Assembly (NCBI GenBank): GCA_946538445.1
Contig: CAMNGO010000110.1
Span: 1-6,845 of the forward strand
From: an uncultured Lachnospiraceae bacterium
GTDB taxonomy: Bacteria > Bacillota > Clostridia > Lachnospirales > Lachnospiraceae
DNA length: 6,845 bases
Direction of reading: 5' to 3'
The translations under genes and the position numbers were made by a program. Positions 1-6,190 of this stretch are shown here, in pieces. Every line of letters starts with the position of its first letter. Position 1 is the first letter of the stretch. Under the pieces are notes generated by a model. It did no database searches, was not told where the DNA came from, and was given only the letters and a program-made list of their open reading frames with translations.

Positions 1-1
1 A

Positions 2-1594
2 TCAGGCGTTTCCGAATTCGGATAATTCCAGGCCTTCGTTGCGGTCCAGGGTCATTCCGACGCTCCAGCTGTTGACGAATAGCAGGAGGGGTCTTCCTTT
101 CAGGTCTTTGATCTTCTTCATATCGGAGGTTCCGTTGATGGACGCCAGATCAATGTTGTCGTTCAGGATCCAGCGAATGTGTTCATAGGGGAGATTCTCC
201 AGGATGATATCCACGTTATACTCGTTCTTCAGACGGTATTTTAATACATCAAACTGAAGGACACCCACCACGCCGACGATGATTTCTTCCATACCGGTAT
301 TGTACTCCTGGAAGATCTGTATCGCACCTTCCTGGGCGATCTGGTTTACCCCCTTGAGGAATTGTTTCCTCTTCATGGTATTTACCTGACGGACCCGGGC
401 GAAGTGTTCCGGCGCAAAGGTTGGAATCCCTTCGTAGGCATATTTCTCTTCTGCCGTGGTGAGAGTGTCACCGATGGAGAAGATTCCGGGATCAAATATT
501 CCGATGATATCCCCGGCATAAGCTTTCTCAATCATCTTACGGTCGCTGGCCATCATCTGTTGAGGCTGGGAGAGGCGGACTTTTTTTCCGCCCTGCACAT
601 GGAAGGCATCCATGCCTGCATCAAACTCTCCGGTACAGATCCGCATAAATGCGATACGGTCACGGTGTGCTTTGTTCATATTGGCCTGGATCTTAAAGAC
701 GAAGGCAGAAAAATCCTTCTGTTTCATAGGATCAACAACACCCTGGTCTGATACTCTTGGCAGGGGGGTGCTGGTCATTTTAAGAAAGTGCTGCAAAAAG
801 GTCTCTACGCCAAAATTCATAAGGGCGGAACCGAAGAATACAGGGGAGAGTTCCCCATGGTCTACCAATTCCTGGTCAAATTCCGCGCTGGCTCCGTCCA
901 GGAGTTCAATTTCTTCCTGCAACTGCTCATACTGATCCTGATCCATGTAAGTTTCTGCTTCCGGATCATCCAGGGAGATCTTCTCCACATTACCCATCCG
1001 GGTTCCTTTCATGGTGTCGGAAAACAGATCGATCTCCCCTTGGTCCCGGTCATAGACTCCGATGAAATGTTTTCCGGATCCGATGGGCCAGTTGATGGGG
1101 CAGGTGGGAATCCCCAGTTCCTTTTCGATCTGGTCGAGCAGTTCGAAGGTATCCAGAGCCTCCCGGTCCATCTTATTGATAAAAGTAAATACCGGGATGT
1201 GGCGCATGGCACATACCTTGAAGAGCTTTCTGGTCTGGGCTTCCACACCCTTGGAAGCATCGATCACCATCACTGCCGAATCCGCAGCCATCAGGGTCCG
1301 GTAAGTATCCTCGGAAAAATCCTGATGACCCGGGGTATCCAGGATGTTGATACATCTGTCTTCATATTCAAACTGTAATACGGAGGAAGTGACCGAAATA
1401 CCTCTCTCCTTTTCGATATCCATCCAATCGGACACCGCATGCTTTGCAGTGGCTTTTCCTTTCACGGATCCGGCCTGGTTGATCACCCCACCGTAGAGGA
1501 GAAATTTCTCCGTCAGGGTAGTCTTGCCGGCATCGGGGTGGGAGATGATGGCAAAGGTCCTTCTTTTTTTTATCTCATGAATCATATCTGACAT
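2..1594 (-). CDS. prfC: Peptide chain release factor 3 (RF3), translational GTPase
   Basis: RF3 is a cytoplasmic GTPase that removes RF1/RF2 from the ribosome after peptide release. The 530-residue product shows the translational GTPase signatures in order: P-loop SHPDAGKT (residues 18-25), switch I RGISVT (64-69), DTPGH (86-90) and NKMD (140-143). A beta-barrel domain II and an RF3-type C-terminal domain follow. Length matches the family (about 525-530), and the DAGKTTLTEK and HQDFSEDTYRTL segments are RF3-like rather than EF-G-like. The reading frame is open for 26 more codons upstream to an ATG at 1670-1672, but I chose the ATG at 1592-1594. It has an AAAGGA ribosome binding site 8 nt upstream, gives the usual RF3 N-terminus, and the upstream ATG would sit only a few bases from the predicted transcription start. 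The stop codon (2-4) touches the window edge, so any terminator lies outside. The gene is transcribed divergently from the MtnK-like gene. Identity is essentially certain. Confidence 0.97.
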   Translation of the reverse strand: MSDMIHEIKKRRTFAIISHPDAGKTTLTEKFLLYGGVINQAGSVKGKATAKHAVSDWMDIEKERGISVTSSVLQFEYEDRCINILDTPGHQDFSEDTYRTLMAADSAVMVIDASKGVEAQTRKLFKVCAMRHIPVFTFINKMDREALDTFELLDQIEKELGIPTCPINWPIGSGKHFIGVYDRDQGEIDLFSDTMKGTRMGNVEKISLDDPEAETYMDQDQYEQLQEEIELLDGASAEFDQELVDHGELSPVFFGSALMNFGVETFLQHFLKMTSTPLPRVSDQGVVDPMKQKDFSAFVFKIQANMNKAHRDRIAFMRICTGEFDAGMDAFHVQGGKKVRLSQPQQMMASDRKMIEKAYAGDIIGIFDPGIFSIGDTLTTAEEKYAYEGIPTFAPEHFARVRQVNTMKRKQFLKGVNQIAQEGAIQIFQEYNTGMEEIIVGVVGVLQFDVLKYRLKNEYNVDIILENLPYEHIRWILNDNIDLASINGTSDMKKIKDLKGRPLLLFVNSWSVGMTLDRNEGLELSEFGNA

Positions 1595-1599
1595 GGATT

Positions 1600-1629
1600 T
1601 TATCCTTTCATGCTTCTGTTCATTTTCAT
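1600..1629 (-). CDS. Possible 9-residue leader ORF overlapping the prfC ribosome binding site
   Basis: A short frame reads MKMNRSMKG and stops at TAA. It starts 6 nt after an AGGA motif (1636-1639) and lies wholly inside the predicted prfC leader. Its last two sense codons, AAA GGA, are the prfC Shine-Dalgarno sequence, and its stop is 5 nt upstream of the prfC ATG, in a different frame. A ribosome terminating here would cover the prfC initiation site, an arrangement that could couple prfC translation to termination efficiency. This is inference: so short a frame can occur by chance in AT-rich DNA, and nothing in the peptide is recognisable. Confidence 0.3.
   Translation of the reverse strand: MKMNRSMKG
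1603..1608 (-). promoter_or_regulatory. Ribosome binding site of prfC (AAAGGA)
   Basis: AAAGGA on the minus strand ends 8 nt before the ATG at 1592-1594. It decides the start codon against the ATG 26 codons upstream. Confidence 0.75.
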
Positions 1630-1641
1630 ACTTTATCCTAT

Positions 1642-1669
1642 TGTCACGACTCCCGGCGGAGTCATGACA
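1642..1669 (-). promoter_or_regulatory. Stem-loop at the 5' end of the prfC transcript
   Basis: Read on the minus strand, TGTCATGACTCC pairs with GGAGTCGTGACA around a GCCG loop. This gives 12 pairs, one of them a G-T wobble. No T-run follows, so it is not an intrinsic terminator. With the predicted transcription start near 1674 the stem would begin about 5 nt into the mRNA and end 2 nt before the AGGA of the short leader ORF. A 5'-stabilising or regulatory structure is plausible. The stem is directly visible; the function is inferred. Confidence 0.6.
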
Positions 1670-1680
1670 CACACGGCACC

Positions 1681-1710
1681 ATTATACGCCTAAGTTCGCT
1701 TAAAAATCAA
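1681..1710 (-). promoter_or_regulatory. Sigma-A-type promoter of prfC
   Basis: On the minus strand TTGATT (1705-1710) is followed after 18 nt by a perfect TATAAT (1681-1686). Transcription would start near 1674, leaving a leader of about 80 nt before the prfC ATG. It is the best promoter match on this strand between the two divergent genes. Confidence 0.7.
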
Positions 1711-1794
1711 TAGAAATCTTTCAAGAGTTATCCGTTTGATGCAGCTTTTATTTCTGACCCTTTGTTTTTTGTCTCCGGAGTTGATATTTGCGAC

Positions 1795-1838
1795 AATTAT
1801 TTCCACAAGTTTCCAAGGATTTATCTGTGGAATTATTT
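1795..1838. promoter_or_regulatory. Imperfect inverted repeat just upstream of the MtnK-like gene promoter
   Basis: Two 13-base arms (1795-1807 and 1826-1838) are complementary at 11 of 13 positions. They include a perfect 7-base core, TTCCACA / TGTGGAA, separated by 18 nt between core arms. The right arm runs into the predicted -35 box at 1837-1842. The position suits a regulator binding site, but no regulator gene is nearby and chance pairing in AT-rich DNA is possible. Confidence 0.35.
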
Positions 1839-1866
1839 GACCTCTCCCCCACTTTGGGAGTATTAT
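1837..1866 (+). promoter_or_regulatory. Probable promoter of the MtnK-like gene
   Basis: TTGACC (1837-1842) and TATTAT (1861-1866) are spaced by 18 nt, giving a start near 1873 and a leader of about 44 nt. The spacer holds a short inverted repeat, CTCCC (1844-1848) and GGGAG (1856-1860). It could be an operator half-site pair or incidental. Confidence 0.55.
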
Positions 1867-1901
1867 ATAGGTAGATTATTATGTGCTTTTGGGCAATAAA
1901 T

Positions 1902-1908
1902 AAAGAGG
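1902..1908 (+). promoter_or_regulatory. Ribosome binding site of the MtnK-like gene (AAAGAGG)
   Basis: AAAGAGG ends 8 nt before the ATG at 1917 and selects it over the in-frame ATG at 1881. That earlier ATG has no Shine-Dalgarno sequence and lies only about 8 nt from the predicted transcription start. Confidence 0.75.
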
Positions 1909-1916
1909 TAATAAGA

Positions 1917-3167
1917 ATGTTTATTCTGAGCAAAGAAAATCTTACAGATTATCTCAAATTGCATATGCCTAACATGGATTATTCCAAGCCCCTGATCATG
2001 TCTGCCATCGGTGAAGGAACCGTGGAGGAGGATGGAGACGGGTATATTAACTTCGTCTTCCGTGTCAGTGACGGTAACACTAAGCTGATTATCAAGCAGG
2101 GCAGACCCCAGGGACGTGTTGTCACAATCGACACCCTTCCTGTCAACAGGACAGAGCTGGAGTATGATTCCATGAAGTTCCGCAGTGCCATCGTGCCGGA
2201 GTATATCCCCAAGGTCTATTTCTTCGATAAGGAGAATTATGTTCTGGCCATGGAGGATGTATCCCACTTAAGCATCATGCGTTTTGCACTGAACAAGCAT
2301 AAGATCTTTCCCAAGTTTGCAAAACAGGCCGCAGAATATCTGGCCAAGACCCATTTCTATACCTCTGAGTATTATCTGGATTCCAAAACCTTCCGGGATA
2401 TGACCATTCATTTCATGAACCATGGTATGAGGAATATCTTTGATACCCACGGTTTCATGTTTAAAGAATTCCCGGAGCAAAGCCAGGGCGGCGATATCGA
2501 TCCCCGCTATATGTCCTTCGTTGAGAAGATGGTCATGGATCCCCGGGTCATCATGGAGAGAAAGAAGCTCCGCCATGATTACATGTCCAAAACGGACGTA
2601 TTCATCCACGGCGATTTCCATACCTCCAATGTATTTGTGGGGCCGGAGGAGCTGAAGGTAATCGATATGGAATACACCTTTGCCGGACCGCAGGGTTACG
2701 ATATCGGTTACATGGAGGCCCAGCTGATGAGCCAGTACCTCTGTGCGAACTTCCGTGAGTTCCCGTCGGAAGGGGACCGCTGGAACTTCAGAAACTATAT
2801 GATGGGCTGTATCCGGGATTTCTACACCTGTTATATGGATGTATTTACCCAGTGCTGGAAAGAAGATGCCAAAGATTTCTACCGAAATGATACCCTTCTT
2901 CTGGAGGACATCAAGCGGAATGTCCTGAGGGAGATGGCAGGTTTCTGTGCCAATCAGAATCTTTCCCGGACCGCCGGCGATATCGGTTTCCCGGAGTACG
3001 ATATCATAAAAGATATGGGGAATCAGGGTCATGCCATCGCCATGTCAGTGATGGCAGATATCCGGATGCTGCAGAATCGCTATTACTACCGCTCCATCGA
3101 CGATTTTATCCGGGACATAACCGAGGTGGAGGATTCTTACAAATTAATTATGAAAAGGGATCATTGA
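1917..3167 (+). CDS. mtnK: S-methyl-5-thioribose kinase family protein (MtnK-like)
   Basis: The 416-residue product has the aminoglycoside-phosphotransferase/protein-kinase-like fold and resembles MtnK, which phosphorylates methylthioribose to its 1-phosphate in methionine salvage. Visible motifs are a glycine-rich loop beginning IGEG (31-34) and running to INFVF (44-48), the ATP-binding lysine in LIIKQG (K60), MEDVSHL after the hinge, a catalytic loop HGDFHTSN (231-238, catalytic Asp233) and a metal-binding Asp-X-Glu as IDME (Asp250, Glu252). The Asp-X-Glu triplet and the following YTFAGPQGYDIG match MtnK (IDPE, FAFYGP-GFD) better than ordinary APH enzymes. Two points differ from the Bacillus enzyme as I remember it: HTGS is replaced by HTSN, and the glycine loop carries about eight extra residues (TVEEDGDG). 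Substrate is therefore less sure than fold. The gene stands alone between its own promoter and terminator, and no mtnA or other salvage gene is in the window. Confidence 0.8.
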   Translation: MFILSKENLTDYLKLHMPNMDYSKPLIMSAIGEGTVEEDGDGYINFVFRVSDGNTKLIIKQGRPQGRVVTIDTLPVNRTELEYDSMKFRSAIVPEYIPKVYFFDKENYVLAMEDVSHLSIMRFALNKHKIFPKFAKQAAEYLAKTHFYTSEYYLDSKTFRDMTIHFMNHGMRNIFDTHGFMFKEFPEQSQGGDIDPRYMSFVEKMVMDPRVIMERKKLRHDYMSKTDVFIHGDFHTSNVFVGPEELKVIDMEYTFAGPQGYDIGYMEAQLMSQYLCANFREFPSEGDRWNFRNYMMGCIRDFYTCYMDVFTQCWKEDAKDFYRNDTLLLEDIKRNVLREMAGFCANQNLSRTAGDIGFPEYDIIKDMGNQGHAIAMSVMADIRMLQNRYYYRSIDDFIRDITEVEDSYKLIMKRDH

Positions 3168-3192
3168 TCTCCCCTTACCCTATCAGACAGAC

Positions 3193-3225
3193 AGGCTTCC
3201 ATTATACATTGGAAGCCTTTTCTTA
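3193..3225 (+). terminator. Intrinsic terminator after the MtnK-like gene
   Basis: AGGCTTCCA (3193-3201) and TGGAAGCCT (3210-3218) form a perfect 9-bp stem with an 8-nt loop. TTTTCTT follows, starting within the last stem base. It lies 25 nt past the stop codon. No T-run is present on the opposite strand, so it serves the plus strand only. Confidence 0.9.
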
Positions 3226-3286
3226 TTTCCTGATCCTCCAACTATTCTGAATTGTTTCAAATTTTTTCCCCTAACCGTAAGTTTTG

Positions 3287-3295
3287 TGGTATGAT
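3287..3295 (+). promoter_or_regulatory. Extended -10 promoter of the DUF1846 gene
   Basis: TGG TATGAT matches the extended -10 form TGnTATnnT, with the hexamer at 3290-3295. No good -35 box sits at the standard distance; the region upstream is a T-rich tract (3262-3267). Transcription would start near 3302, giving a leader of about 87 nt. The preceding terminator supports an independent promoter here. Confidence 0.55.
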
Positions 3296-3322
3296 ATCAG
3301 ATGTGATTGTTTATAATTACTG

Positions 3323-3361
3323 ATACGGAATCCCCGTATTTTACGGGATAATTCTATACGG
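3323..3361 (+). promoter_or_regulatory. Leader segment with mutually exclusive hairpins before the DUF1846 gene
   Basis: One CCGTAT element (3334-3339) can pair with ATACGG upstream (3323-3328, 5-nt loop) or with an identical ATACGG downstream (3356-3361). A third option is a tight hairpin, CCCGTA (3333-3338) with TACGGG (3342-3347). Only one can form at a time. The last copy lies 16 nt before the ribosome binding site (AGAGGAG, 3377-3383). No terminator T-run or known riboswitch pattern is seen. The pairings are visible; a regulatory role is inference. Confidence 0.4.
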
Positions 3362-3388
3362 ATTAGAAAGAATCGAAGAGGAGAAAAT

Positions 3389-4873
3389 ATGAAGATTGGT
3401 TTTAGTAATGAAAAATATCTGAAGATGCAGTCAGAGCATATTCTTGAACGGATCAAGACTTTTGATAATAAACTTTATCTGGAATTTGGTGGAAAATTAT
3501 TCGATGATTATCATGCTTCCCGGGTCCTGCCGGGATTCCAGCCGGATTCCAAGTTGCAGATGCTCCTTCATCTGAAAGAGCAGGCTGAGATCGTTATCGT
3601 CATCAGCGCGGAGGACATCGAAAATAATAAAGTACGGGGAGACTACGGTATCACATATGATCTGGATGTGCTCAGACTCATCGACGTCTTCCAGGGATTT
3701 GGCCTCTATGTGGGCAGTGTCTGTATTACAAAATACGGAAAACAGCCTTCCGCAGAGCAGTTCCAGAAGCGTCTGGCCGAATTGGGGATCAAATCTTATC
3801 TCCATTACAGTATTCCGGGATATCCTTCCGAGGTTTCCCGAATCGTCAGCGACGAAGGTTACGGACGAAATGAATATATTGAAACCAAGAAACCCCTGGT
3901 AGTCATCACTGCACCGGGCCCCGGCAGCGGAAAGATGGCAACCTGTCTCTCCCAGCTCTATCATGAATACAAACGTGGCGTGAAGGCAGGCTATGCCAAA
4001 TTCGAGACCTTCCCCATCTGGAATCTTCCTCTGAAACATCCTGTCAACCTTGCTTATGAGGCTGCCACGGCCGATCTGAATGATGTGAATATGATCGACC
4101 CCTTCCATCTGGAAGCTTATGGGGTCACCACAGTCAACTATAATCGTGACATCGAAGTGTTCCCTGTGGTGAATGCCATGTTCGAACTGATCGCCGGAAC
4201 CAGCCCTTATAAATCCCCCACGGATATGGGCGTCAATATGGCCGGCAACTGTATCATCGATGACGAAGTCTGCTGTCAGGCTTCCCGCCAGGAGATCATC
4301 CGTCGTTATAGCAAATGTCTCTGTGAGATGAAACGTTACGGGGAGACCCGGGATGACAAGTCCAAGCTGGAGATTCTGATGAAACAGGCAGGTGTCACCT
4401 TCCAGGACCGCGCTGTGATTGGTGCTGCCCTGGAAAAAGAGAAGGAAACTGGCCACCCGGCTGCCGCCATCGAACTGCCTGACGGTACCATTGTCACCGG
4501 CAAAACCAGCGATCTTCTGGGATGTTCCGCAGCGGCACTGATGAATGCCCTGAAGAGCATGGCCAATATCAACGATGAAGTAAAACTCATCTCCCCCGGA
4601 GCCATCGCACCGATCCAGAGTCTGAAGACAAAATACCTGGGAAGTAAGAACCCCAGACTTCACACGGATGAAATCCTGATCGCCCTGTCCTCTTCTGCCG
4701 CCACCAACCCTCTGGCAGAACTGGCACTGGCTCAGCTCCCTCATCTGAAGGGATGCGAGGTGCATACCACTGTACTCCTCTCCTCCGTGGATGAACAGAC
4801 CTTTAAACGCCTGGGTGTCAACCTCACCAGCGAGCCCCGCTACGAGGTGGACGGGTTCTATCATAAGCACTAA
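3389..4873 (+). CDS. DUF1846 / UPF0371 family protein of unknown function
   Basis: The 494-residue product is a full-length member of the conserved UPF0371 (DUF1846) family. That family has members of about this size in many Firmicutes and some Actinobacteria, with structures solved but no established function. Recognisable segments are the N-terminus MKIGFSNEKYL, GGKLFDDYHASRVLPGF (residues 34-50), the glycine-rich loop APGPGSGK (175-182), and the FETFPIWNLPLKHPVN and ATADLNDVNMIDPFHLEAYG stretches just after it. The loop resembles a nucleotide-binding P-loop but is not a canonical Walker A, because the spacing is one short and Met follows Lys, so ATP binding is only suggested. There is no signal peptide or membrane segment, so it is probably cytoplasmic. 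The start is supported by AGAGGAG 5 nt upstream. The gene is monocistronic between its own promoter and terminator. From residue 38 on it uses no TTA, CTA or TCA codons, a bias consistent with good expression. Confidence 0.9.
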   Translation: MKIGFSNEKYLKMQSEHILERIKTFDNKLYLEFGGKLFDDYHASRVLPGFQPDSKLQMLLHLKEQAEIVIVISAEDIENNKVRGDYGITYDLDVLRLIDVFQGFGLYVGSVCITKYGKQPSAEQFQKRLAELGIKSYLHYSIPGYPSEVSRIVSDEGYGRNEYIETKKPLVVITAPGPGSGKMATCLSQLYHEYKRGVKAGYAKFETFPIWNLPLKHPVNLAYEAATADLNDVNMIDPFHLEAYGVTTVNYNRDIEVFPVVNAMFELIAGTSPYKSPTDMGVNMAGNCIIDDEVCCQASRQEIIRRYSKCLCEMKRYGETRDDKSKLEILMKQAGVTFQDRAVIGAALEKEKETGHPAAAIELPDGTIVTGKTSDLLGCSAAALMNALKSMANINDEVKLISPGAIAPIQSLKTKYLGSKNPRLHTDEILIALSSSAATNPLAELALAQLPHLKGCEVHTTVLLSSVDEQTFKRLGVNLTSEPRYEVDGFYHKH

Positions 4874-4906
4874 ATACATAAGTTTTAAGCTGAGACATCA
4901 AAACAC

Positions 4907-4954
4907 AAAAGCGGTCACTCATAAACTAAAGGAAGGCGGATTGTGACCGCTTTT
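4907..4954. terminator. Bidirectional intrinsic terminator between convergent genes
   Basis: AAAAGCGGTCAC (4907-4918) and GTGACCGCTTTT (4943-4954) form a perfect 12-bp stem. The A-run and T-run at its ends serve both strands, so it ends the DUF1846 transcript from the left and the PLP-enzyme transcript from the right. The stop codon of the PLP enzyme is 2 nt from the stem. The 24-nt loop is unusually long for a terminator and contains no obvious inner helix. Confidence 0.88.
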
Positions 4955-4956
4955 TA

Positions 4957-6183
4957 TTATAGCTTTCTTACTTTTCTCCCTGTAAAAATATGCTGGCTTA
5001 ATCTTTTCAATGCTTCCTGTACTCTCTCGAAGGGAAGGGCCAGGTTCATTCTGATATGGCTGGGTCCTTCGAAGGCCACCCCATCCTGCCAGCCAACTCC
5101 CAGATCCCATCCTGCATGTAGCAGGTCTTCAATCTTCTTATGGTTTTTCCTGCACCATTCTCCTGCATCCAGGAATAACATATAGGTAGCTTCCGGTTTG
5201 CTGACTTCCACTCCCTCAAAATGATCCCGGATGTAGGCAACCGCATAGTCAACATTTCTGCTTAATACTTTCCTAAGTTCCAGAAGCCATTCCTCGCCGG
5301 TTTCCTGGTAGGCACCCATCAGAGCATGCATGGAAAGAACATTCATACTGTTATAATGAGTGCGTTCTGAATGACTTCGTATCCTGTCCCGCATGGAATT
5401 ATTGTAAATGATATGGTAACTCCCGATCAATCCTGCCAGGTTAAAGGTCTTGCTGGGTGCATATAAGGCAACCGTATTCTCCCTTGCATAAGGGCTGACC
5501 ATCTGAAATGGTATGTGTTTATTTTCGTGCAATAAGAGGTCAGACCATATCTCATCACTGATCACTGTAACCTGATTTTCCTCAAAGATGGCGGCTGCCT
5601 GCTGCAGTTCCTCCTTCTTCCAGACCCGGCCGGTTGGGTTGTGGGGGGAGCAGAATACTGCCACTTTAATATGGTATTTTTTTATCTTGGCATCCATATC
5701 GGCATAATCCATCCGATAGATACCATCCCCATCCTGTTTCAGCCGGCTGTGAACGATATGGTAGCCATTTCCCCGCAAAGACCCGGTAAACCCGATATAG
5801 GTGGGACTATGTACCAGGATGCTGTCTCCCGGTTCAGCGTAACATCTCACCGCTGAGATGACACCTCCTAAAACGCCATTCTCGTACCCGATGTATTCTC
5901 TCTTCAGGTCCTTCATCCCGTTATGTCTCTCCTGCCACCTTATGATGGCATCATAATATTCTTTTCTGGGGGAATAGTATCCAAACAGGGGGTGTTTGCT
6001 TCTGGCTATGATGGCCTCTGTGATAGAAGGGGCCGTGGGAAAATTCATGTCTGCCACCCACATGGGGATAAAGTCATACCCATCTTTTGGCTTGGTAGGT
6101 GCAATTCCCCAGCCTCCGATCTCGTCGATAGCTGCCGCGTCCATTCCATGTCTGTCAATGATGCTTGTAAAATCATATTTCAT
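4957..6183 (-). CDS. MalY/PatB family PLP-dependent enzyme, probable cysteine-S-conjugate C-S lyase
   Basis: This 408-residue fold-type I PLP enzyme belongs to the aminotransferase class I/II MalY/PatB group, whose known members cleave cystathionine or other cysteine S-conjugates to pyruvate, ammonia and a thiol. Landmarks in order are PMWVADMNFPTAP (40-52), FGYYSP (67-72), CSPHNPTGRVW (178-188, with Asn182), SDEIWSDL (209-216, with PLP-ring Asp210), the Schiff-base lysine in SKTFNLAG (Lys245), and the substrate-carboxylate arginine in HIRMNLALP (Arg378). Length is normal for the family (about 390-400). The frame is open for 21 more codons, but the ATG at 6181-6183 has GAGGA 7 nt upstream, and starting further up would overlap the preceding peptidase gene. 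It follows that gene by 19 nt, so the two are probably co-transcribed, and ends at the bidirectional terminator. An aminotransferase role cannot be excluded from sequence, hence no gene symbol. Confidence 0.9.
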   Translation of the reverse strand: MKYDFTSIIDRHGMDAAAIDEIGGWGIAPTKPKDGYDFIPMWVADMNFPTAPSITEAIIARSKHPLFGYYSPRKEYYDAIIRWQERHNGMKDLKREYIGYENGVLGGVISAVRCYAEPGDSILVHSPTYIGFTGSLRGNGYHIVHSRLKQDGDGIYRMDYADMDAKIKKYHIKVAVFCSPHNPTGRVWKKEELQQAAAIFEENQVTVISDEIWSDLLLHENKHIPFQMVSPYARENTVALYAPSKTFNLAGLIGSYHIIYNNSMRDRIRSHSERTHYNSMNVLSMHALMGAYQETGEEWLLELRKVLSRNVDYAVAYIRDHFEGVEVSKPEATYMLFLDAGEWCRKNHKKIEDLLHAGWDLGVGWQDGVAFEGPSHIRMNLALPFERVQEALKRLSQHIFTGRKVRKL

Positions 6184-6190
6184 AAATACT

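Larger units (their letters stand above)
1595..1916. other. Divergent intergenic region between prfC and the MtnK-like gene
   Basis: These 322 bases carry no protein gene of normal size. The prfC half (1595-1710) holds its promoter, leader hairpin and possible leader ORF. The other half (about 1795-1916) holds the promoter and inverted repeats of the MtnK-like gene. The middle (1711-1794) is AT-rich with a T-run and a CTCCGGAG palindrome at 1773-1780, and I see nothing else in it. There is no S-box (SAM riboswitch) or T-box: the leader predicted for the MtnK-like gene is only about 44 nt. Confidence 0.7.

Noticed and set aside
788..1378. Plus-strand ORF (196 aa) opposite prfC
   Set aside because: It lies wholly within prfC, which has all its GTPase motifs intact; the translation resembles no known protein.
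1642..1669. Intrinsic terminator or attenuator in the prfC leader
   Set aside because: The stem is strong, but the minus strand continues AATAGGATAAAG after it, with no T-run.
1595..1672. Upstream in-frame extension of prfC by 26 codons
   Set aside because: It has no ribosome binding site, would begin within a few bases of the predicted transcription start, and would encode a leader hairpin as protein; RF3 normally starts at the chosen ATG.
1797..1832. DnaA boxes (TTATCCACA-like) suggesting a replication origin
   Set aside because: Both TTCCACA arms deviate from the consensus at two or more positions, and there is no dnaA, dnaN or box cluster.
1873..1916. SAM riboswitch (S-box) ahead of the MtnK-like gene, as in Bacillus
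   Set aside because: The leader is only about 44 nt and shows no S-box helices; the region upstream of it is promoter and AT-rich DNA.
2268..3032. Minus-strand ORF (254 aa) inside the MtnK-like gene
   Set aside because: Same codon-boundary shadow effect; no recognisable product.
3497..4879. Long minus-strand ORF (460 aa) as a real overlapping gene
   Set aside because: It shares codon boundaries with the well-recognised DUF1846 gene and is explained by avoidance of TTA, CTA and TCA codons there. Its translation resembles no family, and it has no good ribosome binding site.
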